The position numbers and the translations under genes were made by a program. From Brasenia schreberi (lineage: Eukaryota > Streptophyta > Magnoliopsida > Nymphaeales > Cabombaceae), in NCBI GenBank assembly GCA_036023115.1, contig JAYKKT010000061.1:15211001-15275000 (forward strand): 64,000 nucleotides of DNA. Direction: 5' to 3'. The number at the start of each line of letters is the position of its first letter. The stretch's first letter is position 1. The notes beneath the pieces were generated by a model that was given only the letters and a program-made list of their open reading frames with translations, was not told the DNA's origin and did no database searches. This document shows positions 20,851-32,479 of this stretch, piece after piece.

Positions 20851-22470
20851 CTACCTCAAACTAAAGCACTTCTTCAGGTTCAGTCTCAATAAGCCATTCA
20901 CATTATGTAGGTAAACCAATTCATCATCCGTAATCTCAAACTCCGTGAGCTCTAAATCGAGCAGTTTAGGGCAGCAACTAGCAATAATTTCCAAAGATTT
21001 GCTACTCATACCCGAACAAGCTCCCAAGCCTAGAGACTTTAGCTTCTCTCCAAACACACTTGCAATACAAAATACTGACACATCCGTCAAGCCTGGGCAC
21101 TCACTCAACAACACATTCTCCAGTCTGGGTGTGCCTTCCCTAGAACCCATCACTAGGCCCAGAAACCCTTGATCAGAGATGCCCCCCAGAGCAGTCAGTT
21201 CCACTTCATCTAGGCGCCAACAAACATTTCCCAACCACGTAAAGAAACCATCCCCTATTCCTCGGCATTGTCTTACTCTTAGACTTTCTAGTGTATTGCA
21301 ACAAGGTGGTGATTGCGGGATGAACCAATTTCTTGGTTCTCGTATTCCTTTGCATTTCTCCAAAGTAAGAACCTTTAAGTTTTCGCCATATCGTGAGAGA
21401 AATTCTACCAACCCGTGCAAAGAAACTTGATTGCAGGACTCTATTGTCAAGTTTTCAAGCTGAAGGCCTCCTTTCCCTAGCATCAACAAGCTATTGTCAT
21501 CAAACAAACTGCATTTGGACATGGATATGCTCTTAAGGTTAGGACAAGCCATACCAAAGCTCTTATGGTAAAGATGCTCCCAACTGTCACTTTTCTTATC
21601 CTTGATATCACTCGGAAGCTCTTCCAATGATAGAGATGCTAATCCCTTGACACGCCTAACATTATGTAGCACTACACTTATGTTCGAAGAAACTCTAGCA
21701 AGCTTAAGCCTCTTCAGATTAGGAAACCCATCAACTATGTCACGGATTCCTTCATCACCCACGAGCGGACAACCCATAATAGAGAGGGATTCCAGGGTTG
21801 GAGTATATGACCCAAAAGCTTTTAGGGTACCATTCCCTATGTTTTGGCATGCGTCAATGCTGAGTGTAATGAGATTTCGTAGCTTACTTGCAACATGCGT
21901 CATGCCATCATCTGTGAGCAATGGACACTCACATAGATCAAGCTTCTCTAATAGGGAACACCCTTGTCCCATGTACGCAAGGCCTCTGCATGTCACATGA
22001 AGGCATCCCCATAAAGCAAGAGACTTAAGGTATGGGAAGCTGGAACCAACAATGTAAAGCCCATAATCCGTCACTCCATTTGTGTATGGTGTTGATAATG
22101 TTGACTCCAAGGAGTAATCCCCTCTAATGCTGAGACTGCTGATCCTGCCTCTGAAAAACTTGCTCACCACCATGGCTGCTAGCCTTGTGTCGACAGCATT
22201 GCACCCTTCTAGGCACCTAGTGAACCGGGCCCGAGCATTGGATGGACTCAGTGGCTCCAGCTTAAAGTCTGATCTCCTCAAGTGGGCTTGCAAAATGAGC
22301 CATTTCTTGCATACTGCAGCACAGGACAAGCGATCGACAGGATCAGAGTTGTAACTGAATATCTCAAGGATGCACTCATCTGGCAGGCGATTGAATGGTG
22401 CTTGAACGCTATCTCTGCCAACCATTTCACTCTTTCTTGCTGTCTTACTCTTGCAAAGTTCGCTATCCAT
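20851..22470 (-). CDS. F-box/LRR protein, EIN3-binding F-box (EBF)-like
   Basis: This is a 539-residue single-exon protein. F-box proteins bring substrates to an SCF (SKP1-Cullin-F-box) ubiquitin ligase; the EBF group targets EIN3/EIL transcription factors in ethylene signalling in the nucleus. An F-box lies at about residues 26-65 (RLPDECILEIFS...CAAVCKKW). A conserved EBF-like block, CLEGCNAVDTRLAAM...SLSIRG, is at about 88-118. Some 13-14 cysteine-containing leucine-rich repeats follow (for example LEKLDLCECPLLTDDGM, LKSLGLGACSGMSS) to the C-terminus. Known EBF1/2 proteins are about 620-650 residues with a longer N-terminus and more C-terminal repeats, so this is a shorter, diverged relative. 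Targeting of EIN3 is inference. The start chosen is the first ATG before the F-box; a (GA)9-like tract lies a few bases upstream. No stops or frameshifts are seen. Confidence 0.88.
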   Translation of the reverse strand: MDSELCKSKTARKSEMVGRDSVQAPFNRLPDECILEIFSYNSDPVDRLSCAAVCKKWLILQAHLRRSDFKLEPLSPSNARARFTRCLEGCNAVDTRLAAMVVSKFFRGRISSLSIRGDYSLESTLSTPYTNGVTDYGLYIVGSSFPYLKSLALWGCLHVTCRGLAYMGQGCSLLEKLDLCECPLLTDDGMTHVASKLRNLITLSIDACQNIGNGTLKAFGSYTPTLESLSIMGCPLVGDEGIRDIVDGFPNLKRLKLARVSSNISVVLHNVRRVKGLASLSLEELPSDIKDKKSDSWEHLYHKSFGMACPNLKSISMSKCSLFDDNSLLMLGKGGLQLENLTIESCNQVSLHGLVEFLSRYGENLKVLTLEKCKGIREPRNWFIPQSPPCCNTLESLRVRQCRGIGDGFFTWLGNVCWRLDEVELTALGGISDQGFLGLVMGSREGTPRLENVLLSECPGLTDVSVFCIASVFGEKLKSLGLGACSGMSSKSLEIIASCCPKLLDLELTEFEITDDELVYLHNVNGLLRLNLKKCFSLR

Positions 22471-22474
22471 TCGA

Positions 22475-22492
22475 AGAGAGAGAGAGAGAGAG
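22475..22492. repeat. (GA)n tract at the EBF-like 5' leader
   Basis: Reads (CT)n on the gene strand, ending 4 bases before the start codon. A second CT/CA/CG dinucleotide tract lies at 22716-22753, probably in the leader or core promoter. Confidence 0.8.
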
Positions 22493-25134
22493 TTGTAGTT
22501 ACATACATGGGATCGAGGAAATCAGGGAATGAGCTGTTCATTCATGAATGCTCACGCGATTATTTATCGACTTGTTGAGCTCAGAGAAGCGAATCTCATG
22601 AAGGGCATGAAACTAAGTAGTACCAAGAATTGAAGAGCCAACATAGTACAAAGAAAGACGTGGAAGCTGACTGCACCATTGAAATTCATTGGCCCGTGCA
22701 CACGTACCAAGTGAGCATCTCTCTCTCTCTCTCTCACACACACGCGCGCGCGCTCATGCACATAGTAAAGCAAGTAGACAGCAACATATGTTAGAGGCCA
22801 GTTGGATCAGTGGATACAGTGAACCAAACCGAAATTTAGGATGAGTCGACCATCGCATAGTTGGTACCCCGCGGTGCTATTGAATCCTGTCGAAAACCTT
22901 TTGCCGTTTGACGAACGAGTAATCAGTGATCCCTTAGCTGATGTCAACTACAGTGTGGGCCACAAACCCCCAGCTGATTCTTAAGCTATCTACTGATGCC
23001 TTCTCTAAGAACCATGGTTGAAGTTTGTTTAACAAACTTGTATTTATTCACATTTTATCCTTATTTTAAAATTTGACGAAATCATGCTTTAAGAAGACAA
23101 TTGCCAGTGAAAGGGAGGCATAAATTGCATAGAATAGTGAGGATTTCATGGTGTCTGATATACAGCCAAAGTTTCATTTACAGACAACCGCTTAAAATCA
23201 AACCCTTGAGTCTCTCTGTATCTGTCACATGCATAGATATGTACAGAGGATATATTCGATGCGACTTGGATTAGTTGGCCACATTCATCACAGGTTTTTC
23301 CAAACTAGAGCAGATGAGCTCCCCCTCTCTCTTCAGACTCCCACTCTTGAGTAGCAAAGTAAAATTCAGAACCACACACTAGTTATTGGTGACTGTTTTT
23401 GTTAACCATCACAAGGTAATAGTGATTTGATGTTAATGTTTCAGGTTTTGTGGTTATTTTCCACACTCTATATGCCAATCAAAGATAACCTCACTGTTTT
23501 GCCTTTACTAGAAGAGTGAAAACAAAGAACAGTTGGCAATAAACATTTCAACGCTAGTGATGGAAACAATTTCTTTTATTCAAACAATAGATTGGGAAAT
23601 GGTGGTGACATCTTAAAGTGTAATATAACCAATAAAGAATTTCAATGATCTGCAAGGAATACGAAATTGGCACAGTGTTAACTGCATCTATTCAGAATTT
23701 GGGAGTCTCATGACGCTGTGTATAATGCATAGATAAGGGCGGAGAGTCTCGAGTGTTATGTTGCAAAGGACATGGTTGGGAACAGTGTATTAAGAAAATC
23801 CATAGTACACGCCAGGGGGATCAACGTGGGTACTATCTTGTGGCCTTTTGGTGTGATCTACGTGGCCGTTTCCTACTCTTGTGAGTGTTATCGACAATAG
23901 CTGGTGCGGATAGAAATTACTAACCGTGTTGAAACTGTCTTGGCCTGTACACCACATGAGAGCCGTCCTGACACAAGCTTGTATATACAATCCAAATAAG
24001 ACAACCCGATCTTAAATAAATCTTTACTTTTTACAGAATATCTATTTGGAACGAAATGTATTTAGACATGCTTGTGCCTTTTTGACAAAAAAATATATTC
24101 CTTTTAATTTATCCATCATGAAAATTCAAAATTTATACATGTATCATCTGTGGTAAGTATACATCGATACAGATTTCTATATCAAAGCAGTCGCAATGTG
24201 TTTTATATATGTATTTTTCCTATAAAAGACCGAAATACGGGAAGATCTCAAGAAACACGAAAATTAGAACACATAATAATTGAGATATAAGAAAATAATA
24301 TAGTAAGCGAATTTGTGAATATCAGTCAATTCATGCATGTATTAATTGTTAATATAATTCGGGCTTGCCCTCTTCCATATCCTTCTGTGAAGCTTCATGC
24401 ATGATCTGAGATTGAAACTCCAGAACCACGTGATTAAAAAAAAAATTGCTGCATATAACATTAAAATAACCCGGGGAACCAGCAAATTGCAATTTTGTAA
24501 ATGTGGCCTTGAGTTCCTAACTTCTAATACGTTCCACCGGTATACAAGTGGGGAAGAAAAAAACTTTTACGTGAGATCTTCTTGATCTCTTGCTCTCATG
24601 GTTTGGGTTCCAACTTGTCTTAAAAGACGTTTCTTCATTCGAGAGATTCTACATTGTAAACGTGACCAAACAAATTAAACAGGGGTTTCACTTACTTGAT
24701 TAACTCGCAAGCAAAAATTTCGAATTCAATCGAAAGAGAGGAAATGAGTAGGGAACTAGAAGAGTTGAAATCATCAGTGAACCTTAAAGGAACTCTCAAA
24801 GAAAAGAAAAAAACACGGTTGAGTTCAAAGCACTGAAAAAATATTACGAAAATCCTACCAATAGAACCACTTTTAGACAACGAAGGGTATCAAGGAGATC
24901 GAATAAAATGTGGTGACCACTTAAAAGTTCAGCCCGTAAAAAATGTGAAATAGACAAACACTTGCATCCATGCGGCATATATATCGTAAGCATTATACGA
25001 TATAGCAAAATGTAGACTCTTGTAATTGTTGATAAATATACTTGGTTTACTTAGATATTGAGACTTTCAAGGAGTCAATAGTTTCTTAATTTTGTAAGAT
25101 TTGGTACGTAGGGAAGTTTATCATTTAGGTGTTG
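22493..25134. other. Upstream and intergenic sequence
   Basis: It contains the presumed promoter of the EBF-like gene and then AT-rich DNA. No open frame over about 66 codons and no recognised family was found. No TATA box could be assigned with confidence. Confidence 0.5.
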
Positions 25135-26680
25135 TATGAAAAGGATTGTCACAAAATATTGTCCATATAAAATTTGCTTATTTTATTGTTAAACAAGTTG
25201 TTGAACTTTCTGGAGATTAAGATTTCACGAAATTAATAAGAATTTATTATTTAGTCTACTTCGTGTTCTCCTCTTTGAAGATTTTGTTATTTAATTTTTA
25301 TTGATGTTGAACACCTATTCTACAAAGTCATATCAAAGCTTTGCTCACACTTAAATTGATGAATGGAGCCCCTTTTCATGTTCTATTTCTCCCAAAAGAA
25401 AGTTATGAGAGTTGATGCATCCGTATGAAGGTGCTACTTCTCTCCATGGAGCCTATCATGTATGGGACAGAAGAGAAGGGAGTTGCATAAGGAGACTATG
25501 ATTCAACGAGAAATAATGATGAAAAACCCTAACATGCATCCATCACAGACAAGATGATTAGATGTTCAAGAAAGTAGCAAGCTTCTCTCCATCAAAAGAA
25601 GAAAGGGAGATTCTCAAAAACATTATTTAAAAGAGCGACTATGATGAGAAAATAGATAAGAATTAAGAGGAGAATTTGAACCACTACAATTGAAGGAATT
25701 GGATTACATTTATTATTATATTTCAAGAATCTTTGCCGTTGTTCATCAAATGAAGATCCAAAAGACTTAAACACCATGAGCATTAAAAGAGCTAACTGGA
25801 TTCTTACAATCTCATGAGCGACTCAAGATGCCAAAACCAGAACCGGCGGAACAAACTTTGCATGCGAGCATCCTTTGAAAGGAAAAAACATGGTTCCTTT
25901 TAAAGAATCAAAAGACATGGAAGAGGTCATGATGGAGGTGTAAGAGTTATAAATCAATTTGCAAATAAATAATAAAGAAATAAATTCTCTACTCAAGTAA
26001 GAGAACATAAAAGAAGTAGAGGAAAACAAATCAAGGAAGGTATGGCAAATGAAATTTAGATTGTTATGCCTGCCATGAGAATGGATAATTTTCTTGAGAC
26101 TGAAAAAGTAATAATGAAAAGAAATTGAATTTTATGGATAATAAAAATGAAGAAAGAGGCCTCAATGATCTTCTATCTACTTCTCAATGATTTTGGTATC
26201 TTTTATCCAACTTCTCAAGATCTGAAGCTCATTAACTACTGTGGTAGTGGTGATATTGATGACCTAAAGAGCACCGTCAGGTTTGTTTTCTTGATGGGCA
26301 GTTCAGCATTTACTTAGAGCTCTAAGAAACAAGTTGTTACTTTATCTACATATGTGGATGCAACTTCTTTTACTTGTCAAGCAATTTATCTTACAAGTGT
26401 GTTGAATGAACATCATCACTTACAAAAGGATCCTTATCTTTTGAGATTTTATGTGGAAAAGTTTATCTGGTTTTTTATTGTGTGAAAAGGATTGCCCTTA
26501 GTAAAGTTGTTTTCTTTTAAAATTTGTTAAGCAAGTGAAGGAACTTTCCCATAAAAATATATTGGTCTTTGCAAATGCTGATTCCATGAAATTAATGAGA
26601 ATTTATTATTCAATCATCTTCCTCGTGTCTTCAGGTTTTGCTATTTGATTGTTATTGAACCTTGTACTTATTATAAGAGT
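25135..26680 (+). mobile_element. Small deleted Copia element (gag plus RNase H only) with two LTRs
   Basis: Diverged direct repeats at about 25135-25320 and 26480-26665 share AAAAGGATTG, the AAATTAAT(A/G)AGAATTTATTATT block and GATTTTG/GGTTTTG-CTATTTGATT-like ends, and look like LTRs of about 185 bp. A primer-binding-site-like CATATCAAAGCTTTGC (25330-25345) follows the left LTR. The interior reads on the plus strand as Copia gag: a WCIRM-type region, AYHVWD near 25450, then LKELDYI...ISRIFAVVHQMK near 25690-25760 and LQSHERLK near 25808. It then jumps to RNase H near 26219-26470 (LKLINYCGSGDIDDLKST, AFT-stop-SSKKQVVTLST). Protease, integrase and reverse transcriptase are missing. It is non-autonomous and now dead. 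Confidence 0.75.
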
Positions 26681-27527
26681 AAAAATATAAAAAATTCAGT
26701 ATCGTAAGCAAATGAATGGCTTTCGACACATGTATCGTAGGTACACCATGCAACGACACTGGTAGGTAGTTGTATTAGTCCAACCTCCAAGTAGCTGGGG
26801 CTAACCTGCTTAACCTATGTGCACACACAGGAGCAGTTAAACCCAAGTAAACAAGCCATATGAGAATATATCAGCTGAGTCAAGCTGAATGTGATTGTAC
26901 TCCAGAAGAGAACTTGGAGCGGACGCAGGAAATTTAATTACATAGGGAGGCTGAATAGCCGAAATCAATTTAGTTTGTGGTGGTGATCTTTGAATTTCTG
27001 CGCGCAAAGGGGTCGTCGTAAGCGTTCGGAGATGCTGAGCTGCCCCTTCTGTACAGATTCTGTACAGCTAAGCGGCACCACAAGCAGCTCGCCTCGTTTA
27101 AGGCTACGTGCCTTTCTATGAAAGTAATTCATAGCACTGGAGTAGGCCTATGTATGTTGCTATGTACTGGAAAGCGAGGGCGTGATTCTGCTTTTCCACG
27201 GATATATTCATTTCTTGTGCTCTTTCTGATCAGCATAAAGAAATAAATTCCCCGTACGATATGTTTGCTTTATTCATCAGAGTGAAACATTGAACTTCGC
27301 CCTGTTCCATTGCATCTAACTTCACAGGATGCAGAAAAAAGTGGAGCACCAAGTCCTGCTTTTAATACCTTCGTCCTTGAATGATCTGTCAATTTTCATT
27401 CTGCACAATTTTGAAAGTCGGTGGTCTAAAAGTTCGCTGCATTTCAAAACCATATTTTAAGGGAAGAAATTTATAGTCGGAAATTCCTCCCCACAACTTG
27501 CAAAACGTGTAAATGTTTGGGAAATTA
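26681..27527. other. Non-genic interval
   Basis: No gene or repeat is recognised. A short direct repeat TCTGTACAGA/TTCTGTACAG lies at 27049-27069. Confidence 0.5.
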
Positions 27528-29600
27528 TGTTGGTGACCTTGAGCAGCTCTCGCCTCATATTTTGTTCACGCAGTCGATGTGCTCTTTTTTTGGAGATAAA
27601 GACGAGAAGAGAAGAGGTATGTTTTATGGTTTCCCACAACCGAATTTCCACGAGAGGATTTGTTGTTTGCTTTTCACTTATATTGTAGTTCAATGCACTA
27701 CTCAATACCCTAGTTGATGTGTACTCACTAATTTCCTACTTATATTCTTTGAATGTTTCAAATGCCTCTATTTATGTATTAAGAGATATATGTATGTATG
27801 TCTCGAGTGATCATCGATAAAGATTATAAAATATACATTTCCTCGATGTGATTTTACTCTAAAAGGAACATATAAATCAGGGTGAATAATTTCCAATAGA
27901 GTTGTTGCCCTTATTGTTTCTATGGAAAATATTTTGCTCATTATTTTCCCTTGTATACAGGCTCCACAATTAATAAAAGTGTTTTCTTGAATCCTTGCAA
28001 TAAGTCAAAGTTTGATAACTTCTTCAACTTTTTCAGACATATACCCTAGGCATTTACGAACACATTCACATCAATATTAAAGACACAATCAATATAAATA
28101 TAAGAATCTTCACTTTCAATAATATTCAGTTTGAATAATCTATGTTCTATATCAAACTCACAAGAGAAAACTACTCTCTCATGCTTGCCCACAATCACTT
28201 TTCAAGGAACCCTAAAGCCTTTTTTAACCAAGGCAGGGACCGAAACCTGATTGTGCCTTATAGTTGTTACAATCAATACATCAGTCACTGCAACTGGTGT
28301 GCCTTCTACATAAATTCTAAAGGACTCAATTCTTTTAGGTCCATTGCCCTTTCCTTGCTCTTCTCTCTTTCTCTCTCAACTCTCGTCCCCTCTCCTCTAC
28401 TCTTCTCTCTTTCTTTCTCTCCCTCTTTCCCATTGTTATTTTTTCTCTCTCCTCAAGTGGTTTTTGAAAACAATGGTCAAAAACTATAGTTTTTTAAAAC
28501 ATCGATCAGAAACCGTGGTTTTTGAAAACAATGGTTAGAAACCACGGTTTTCATAAACTACAGCGGTTTCAGAAAATCGCCTCAGCTAGTGGACTGAAAA
28601 GTTTGTTCTGCCCCTGATAGGTTTTGAATAATACAGTATGTTACGAGGTAAAATTACTAAAATATTAAGATATTTTTGAGTAAAAAGATGACTTTACCCT
28701 TAAATGGGTAAAAGGACATCTTTGCCCTCTAACTGTTTATAAAATTACGCAATACTGACTTGTTGAATTAAGAGGGAAGGGAAGGTTAGAGGCCTTTCTC
28801 CGACTGACGACTTCTTGGCATTTTTAGCCTTCCCTGGCCAAAGGCCTCTTGTTGTTTGGCCTTCCTTCGGCCGATGGCCTCCTTGTGTTTTTCTACTCTC
28901 TCTTGGTGACGCCTCTGGCCATTTGGCCTTCTCTCATTTTCAGCCTCTTGCCCGATGCCTTTGGTTGTTTTACCTTTTAGCGTTTTCAACCTTCTAGCTG
29001 ACGCCTCCGGCTATTTAGGCTTCTGGCATTTTCAGCTTTCTTGTCGATGCCTCTGGCAGTTTGGGTTTCTTACGTTTTGAGCCTTATGGCCAATGCCTCT
29101 CGCCGTTTGAGCTTGCATTTTCAACCTTCTAATCGATGCTTCTGGCCATTTGGCCTTTTGGTGTTTTCAGCCTTCTCGCCGATGCCTTTGATTGTTTGGG
29201 CTTAAGGCATTTTCAGCCTTCTGGTTGATTCTCCCTTTTTTCTTGTTGCCATCAATCTCAAGTCACCGTTGGTGGTTTCAGACATATGACCTTTTTTTTG
29301 GTCAGCCAAGGGAGTTCACTCTTCTTTTTTCCTTTTTTTGTTTATACCGTTTTTACAAAAAACACTAATAGCATACTTCTGTTTGCATATAGCGAGGCTT
29401 TGATACCAGTGTTGTGACCTTCAAGAAAATGTATGTTTTCCGGTTTCACACAATCCTATTTTCTACATAGGATTTGTTGTTTGCTTTTCACTTGTATTTA
29501 TAGTTAAGTGCATTGAGCAGCACGACTCCATCCTCCCGGATTCATTCGCTGGGTTTTTGTTGGGAGTCCTTATATTTTGGTTACTGTAATTATCTCACTA
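27528..29600 (-). mobile_element. Copia-type LTR element relic, minus strand
   Basis: Read on the minus strand, a PBS-like TGGTATCAAAGCC lies at about 29400-29412, directly inside an LTR whose edge is TGTTGTGACC (29413 on, plus strand). A matching edge, TGTTGGTGACC, is at 27528, and both edges are followed by the shared block AGGATTTGTTGTTTGCTTTT (27655 and 29468). Between them, minus-strand coding remnants read as GAG-pre-integrase (VGKHERVVFSCEFD...FKLNI near 28210-28110, YMSEKVEE near 28045, CGACIQGK near 27960) and the integrase start (RATTLLEIIHPDLY near 27900). Gag, reverse transcriptase and RNase H are missing. The leader at 28345-29400 carries a CT-rich run and a minisatellite. Outer ends are approximate. 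Confidence 0.65.
28908..29227. repeat. 46-bp-period minisatellite
   Basis: Seven consecutive degenerate units begin at 28908, 28954, 29000, 29046, 29092, 29135 and 29181, with the next unit truncated after 29227. Each has GATGCCTCTGG, a TTTGG box and GCATTTTCAGCCTTCT. Six units are exactly 46 bases and one is 43. More degenerate units extend left to about 28800. Because 46 is not a multiple of three, it is not a coding repeat. It lies in the Copia leader. Confidence 0.9.
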
Positions 29601-31289
29601 AAAGAGGCTAGGAGGTGGGTCTAACCGTTTTTCATCGATGAGCAGCCAGAAGTACGAACTTTATGTAATATTAGCCTCCCACACGGTTCTGACATTGGCC
29701 TGTAATTAAATTCGCTCAGAAAACATAGCGGCTTTTGGCTAACGTAAAAGGTCAACTTCACCAATGTACTCGAAGTTCTACCGATAACTCTTTAATCTGA
29801 TAGAGGACATTTATTAATCCTTTATATCGGCATTTTCTTGATCATTACCCTTCTCTTCGAAGGGAGTGGTATACAAACCATTTAGTTGATCTGAAGGAAT
29901 TTAAGCGTCGGTATTGAAATTTAATGTAATTATAATCTGCAGTAAAAGTTGCCTGATAATTTTATCTCCCCTCACAAAAAACGTCTCCAAGAAGCACTCA
30001 GACCATTAGCTCACGTTTACGACTCTCGATTCACAGATGCAGGTAGTGAGTTCGATTCCTGGGGTGCGATGCTGGCTTTGGCCTCCCCGTTGTAAGAAAA
30101 AAAGCCATATACGAAGAGCAATGGATGATATGAGATAATAAATCAAAGTCTCGATGATAAAAATTCCCTCTGATGGTATTATATTTTTCTGTTGTTGAGG
30201 AGATGATAAATCTCGGAACTTGAGCAGGGTTGAAAAAGACAGACATAATCCTATTCGGCAGGAAAAATATGACTAACATCATCTCTCTTTTTCTTTTACT
30301 TAATCAACAACCTCATACTTATGAAGGCAAATAATCTTCAGAAATAAAAAAAGTCATACAATTGAAATCGATTCGAGCATAGCTTGTCCATCCGTCAGGA
30401 ATATAAACTTCTATCTCTGGGTATTTTGTAACCAACATGCTCTTCCAAGGTGGTGATTGAAGTGCAGAACATCCAACTAACACGTTTTAGAAAGGCCATT
30501 ATGATGATGGAGTGCATCAACATGACATAGAGTTCAATTAATTGTTCAATATTGCCAAACCTTGGTTACGAAAATTTCCAACAAGCTAATGACTGGTCGC
30601 CATTGAAGAAACCAAGTATGTAAACGGATGGACTGGAATCACAGTTTGATGCCGTTAATGCCGAACACCGAAGGTGTTCTCCACGAGCGACAACAGATAC
30701 ACAGTGAAAGTTAAGAATTGAGGTAAAATGAGTGAAAGAGCGACAACAGATTCTAACACCATGTGGAAAGACATTATAGGGAATTTAATTTCAAAAGCGA
30801 AAAAAGAACAAATTTTCTAGGATTTTTAATCCGTTGGAGCATACTTTTTATTTTTCTGCTTCCTGGATATTGGCAACCTTATTGTTAGGCTTACTGACAA
30901 CTCTAATTCCCGATAATCAGTCAAAGTGATCATGGAAAAAGGCCATAAAAAGGTAAATAGTAAGCAAAGGAAGCATGCCTTTCTCAGTGGATGTGACAAA
31001 AACTATCAAGTTTTTAAAATTTAAATAATTCAATAATTAATATTCAAAAATTTGTTATTCAATTTATATTTTTCGTAACTAAATATCACCTTTTTGGTAA
31101 GTATTCTTGTGACTTCCAAAATGAAGGCTCTTGAGCTGACCTTACTAGATACTTAAATTTCTACATATTTCTTCTTGTTTGATATTGGACAAAGTGCTAG
31201 GACAGTGCTCATATGCATTGTCTTTACACATTGTGTTCGAACATGAAACAGTAAAATGAGAAAAGAACATTTGAACTACGCATAAAATC
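29601..31289. other. Non-genic interval with a SINE-like sequence
   Basis: At 29995-30105 a Pol III B-box-like GAGTTCGATTCCTGGGG is followed by TGGCCTCCCCGTTGTAAG, resembling 9615-9740. The remainder, to 31289, has no recognised gene or repeat. Confidence 0.4.
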
Positions 31290-32030
31290 AAAAGAAAAGG
31301 GCTTCAACTTAATGTAATGAAGACATTGTACAAATGCAAACTCCATATTATGCTGGAGCAAATAATATACGAGTCAAAACTGATACGTGGGTCAATGTTA
31401 GAATAAGATAGGAGAACCTATGGAGAAATCACACAGAATTAATGCTGGTAGACCAGCTAGCTGGAGAAAGTTCTAATAGTGTTCGGAATTTATGAAAAAT
31501 CTGATAATATGTTTATGGAATTAAAAACTATTTGATACAAATTCGGGTGCAGTAGTCAATATGGCTGCACCTGGAACTGAAGAAGGCTCACATTTCTTTT
31601 GTTTTATATAATTGTAATAATATATAACTTCCAAATTTTCATATTGTATCACTGTGTCCAACATGTCACTTATCCTGTTTTTGGCAATATTTTGAAGGAA
31701 CAATCTTAAATATAAAAGATGGAAAAATTGGTAGGGATGTTACATGTAAAATTAATGCAAGATGATTAAATATTATAACAAGAATTAGACTTCCTATATT
31801 ATATTGTTTTGAGTATTGGGCAATTAATCATCAACATGTATAAAAGAAATTAGTGATAAAAATAAAAATAGATGTGTACCAATAAAAGAAAAGACCGTAT
31901 ATGTAATGAGGTTATTAGAAACAAATCAAGAATGATACCAATAGATAATAAAATGATAAAAAATCGCTTGAGATGATTTAAATATGTGAAAAGGCAAAAA
32001 TGAAGCCTTAGTAATAAGGCGTAAGAAACT
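31290..32030 (+). mobile_element. RTE-clade LINE 3' fragment
   Basis: The plus strand reads, with many stops, as the C-terminal part of the same kind of RTE LINE found at 10053-12860. GLQLNVMKTLYKCKL (near 31300) corresponds to [16 protein letters not shown] in the other element. Near 31800-32000 come remnants of the ECWAV...QHV block (VLGNQSST) and of the HTRKDRI and HVKRR blocks. It is heavily decayed and the exact ends are unclear. Confidence 0.6.
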
Positions 32031-32394
32031 AGACGACACATGATATCCCTTCTGGCACATGATCAACCTTATAGAAACAAAGAATCAACATGCATGATTC
32101 TAGCTCCCGCATCAGTTGATAGGTCAAAATAAAAAAGTTTTCTTATGCTTTGCTGCCAGAGAACATGCACAGTTTTTCCAAGCCAAGTAACTTCTTCCGC
32201 ATTTTACCATTTAAAAGCCCATCAACATGCATGAATTTGATGCTTCAGCCTGAGGTAGCTATCTAATTGTCTGAATACAGTTCTCCTGCGGCTGAGAAAT
32301 ACAAGAAATGAAAGATGTTTTCTAGCTTATGCATGGACCACATTATATTTACCACATAGAGCACCCTCTGCCTCAGATTTTATTATATTTCTTT

Positions 32395-32396
<2 letters not shown>

Positions 32397-32478
<82 letters not shown>
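32397..32478. repeat. (TA)n microsatellite
   Basis: About 40 uninterrupted TA units. The flanks 32031-32396 and 32479-33538 contain no recognised gene; an 84-codon frame at 32824-33078 has no motif I know. Confidence 0.95.

Positions 32479-32479
<1 letters not shown>

Noticed and set aside
20945..22354. Plus-strand frames of 75-132 codons
   Set aside because: Antisense shadows of the EBF-like gene.
28786..28989. 67-codon basic minus-strand frame
   Set aside because: It runs through the 46-bp minisatellite, whose period is not a multiple of three.
29995..30105. Possible tRNA gene
   Set aside because: A B-box-like motif is present but no cloverleaf or acceptor stem can be drawn; better explained as a SINE-like repeat.
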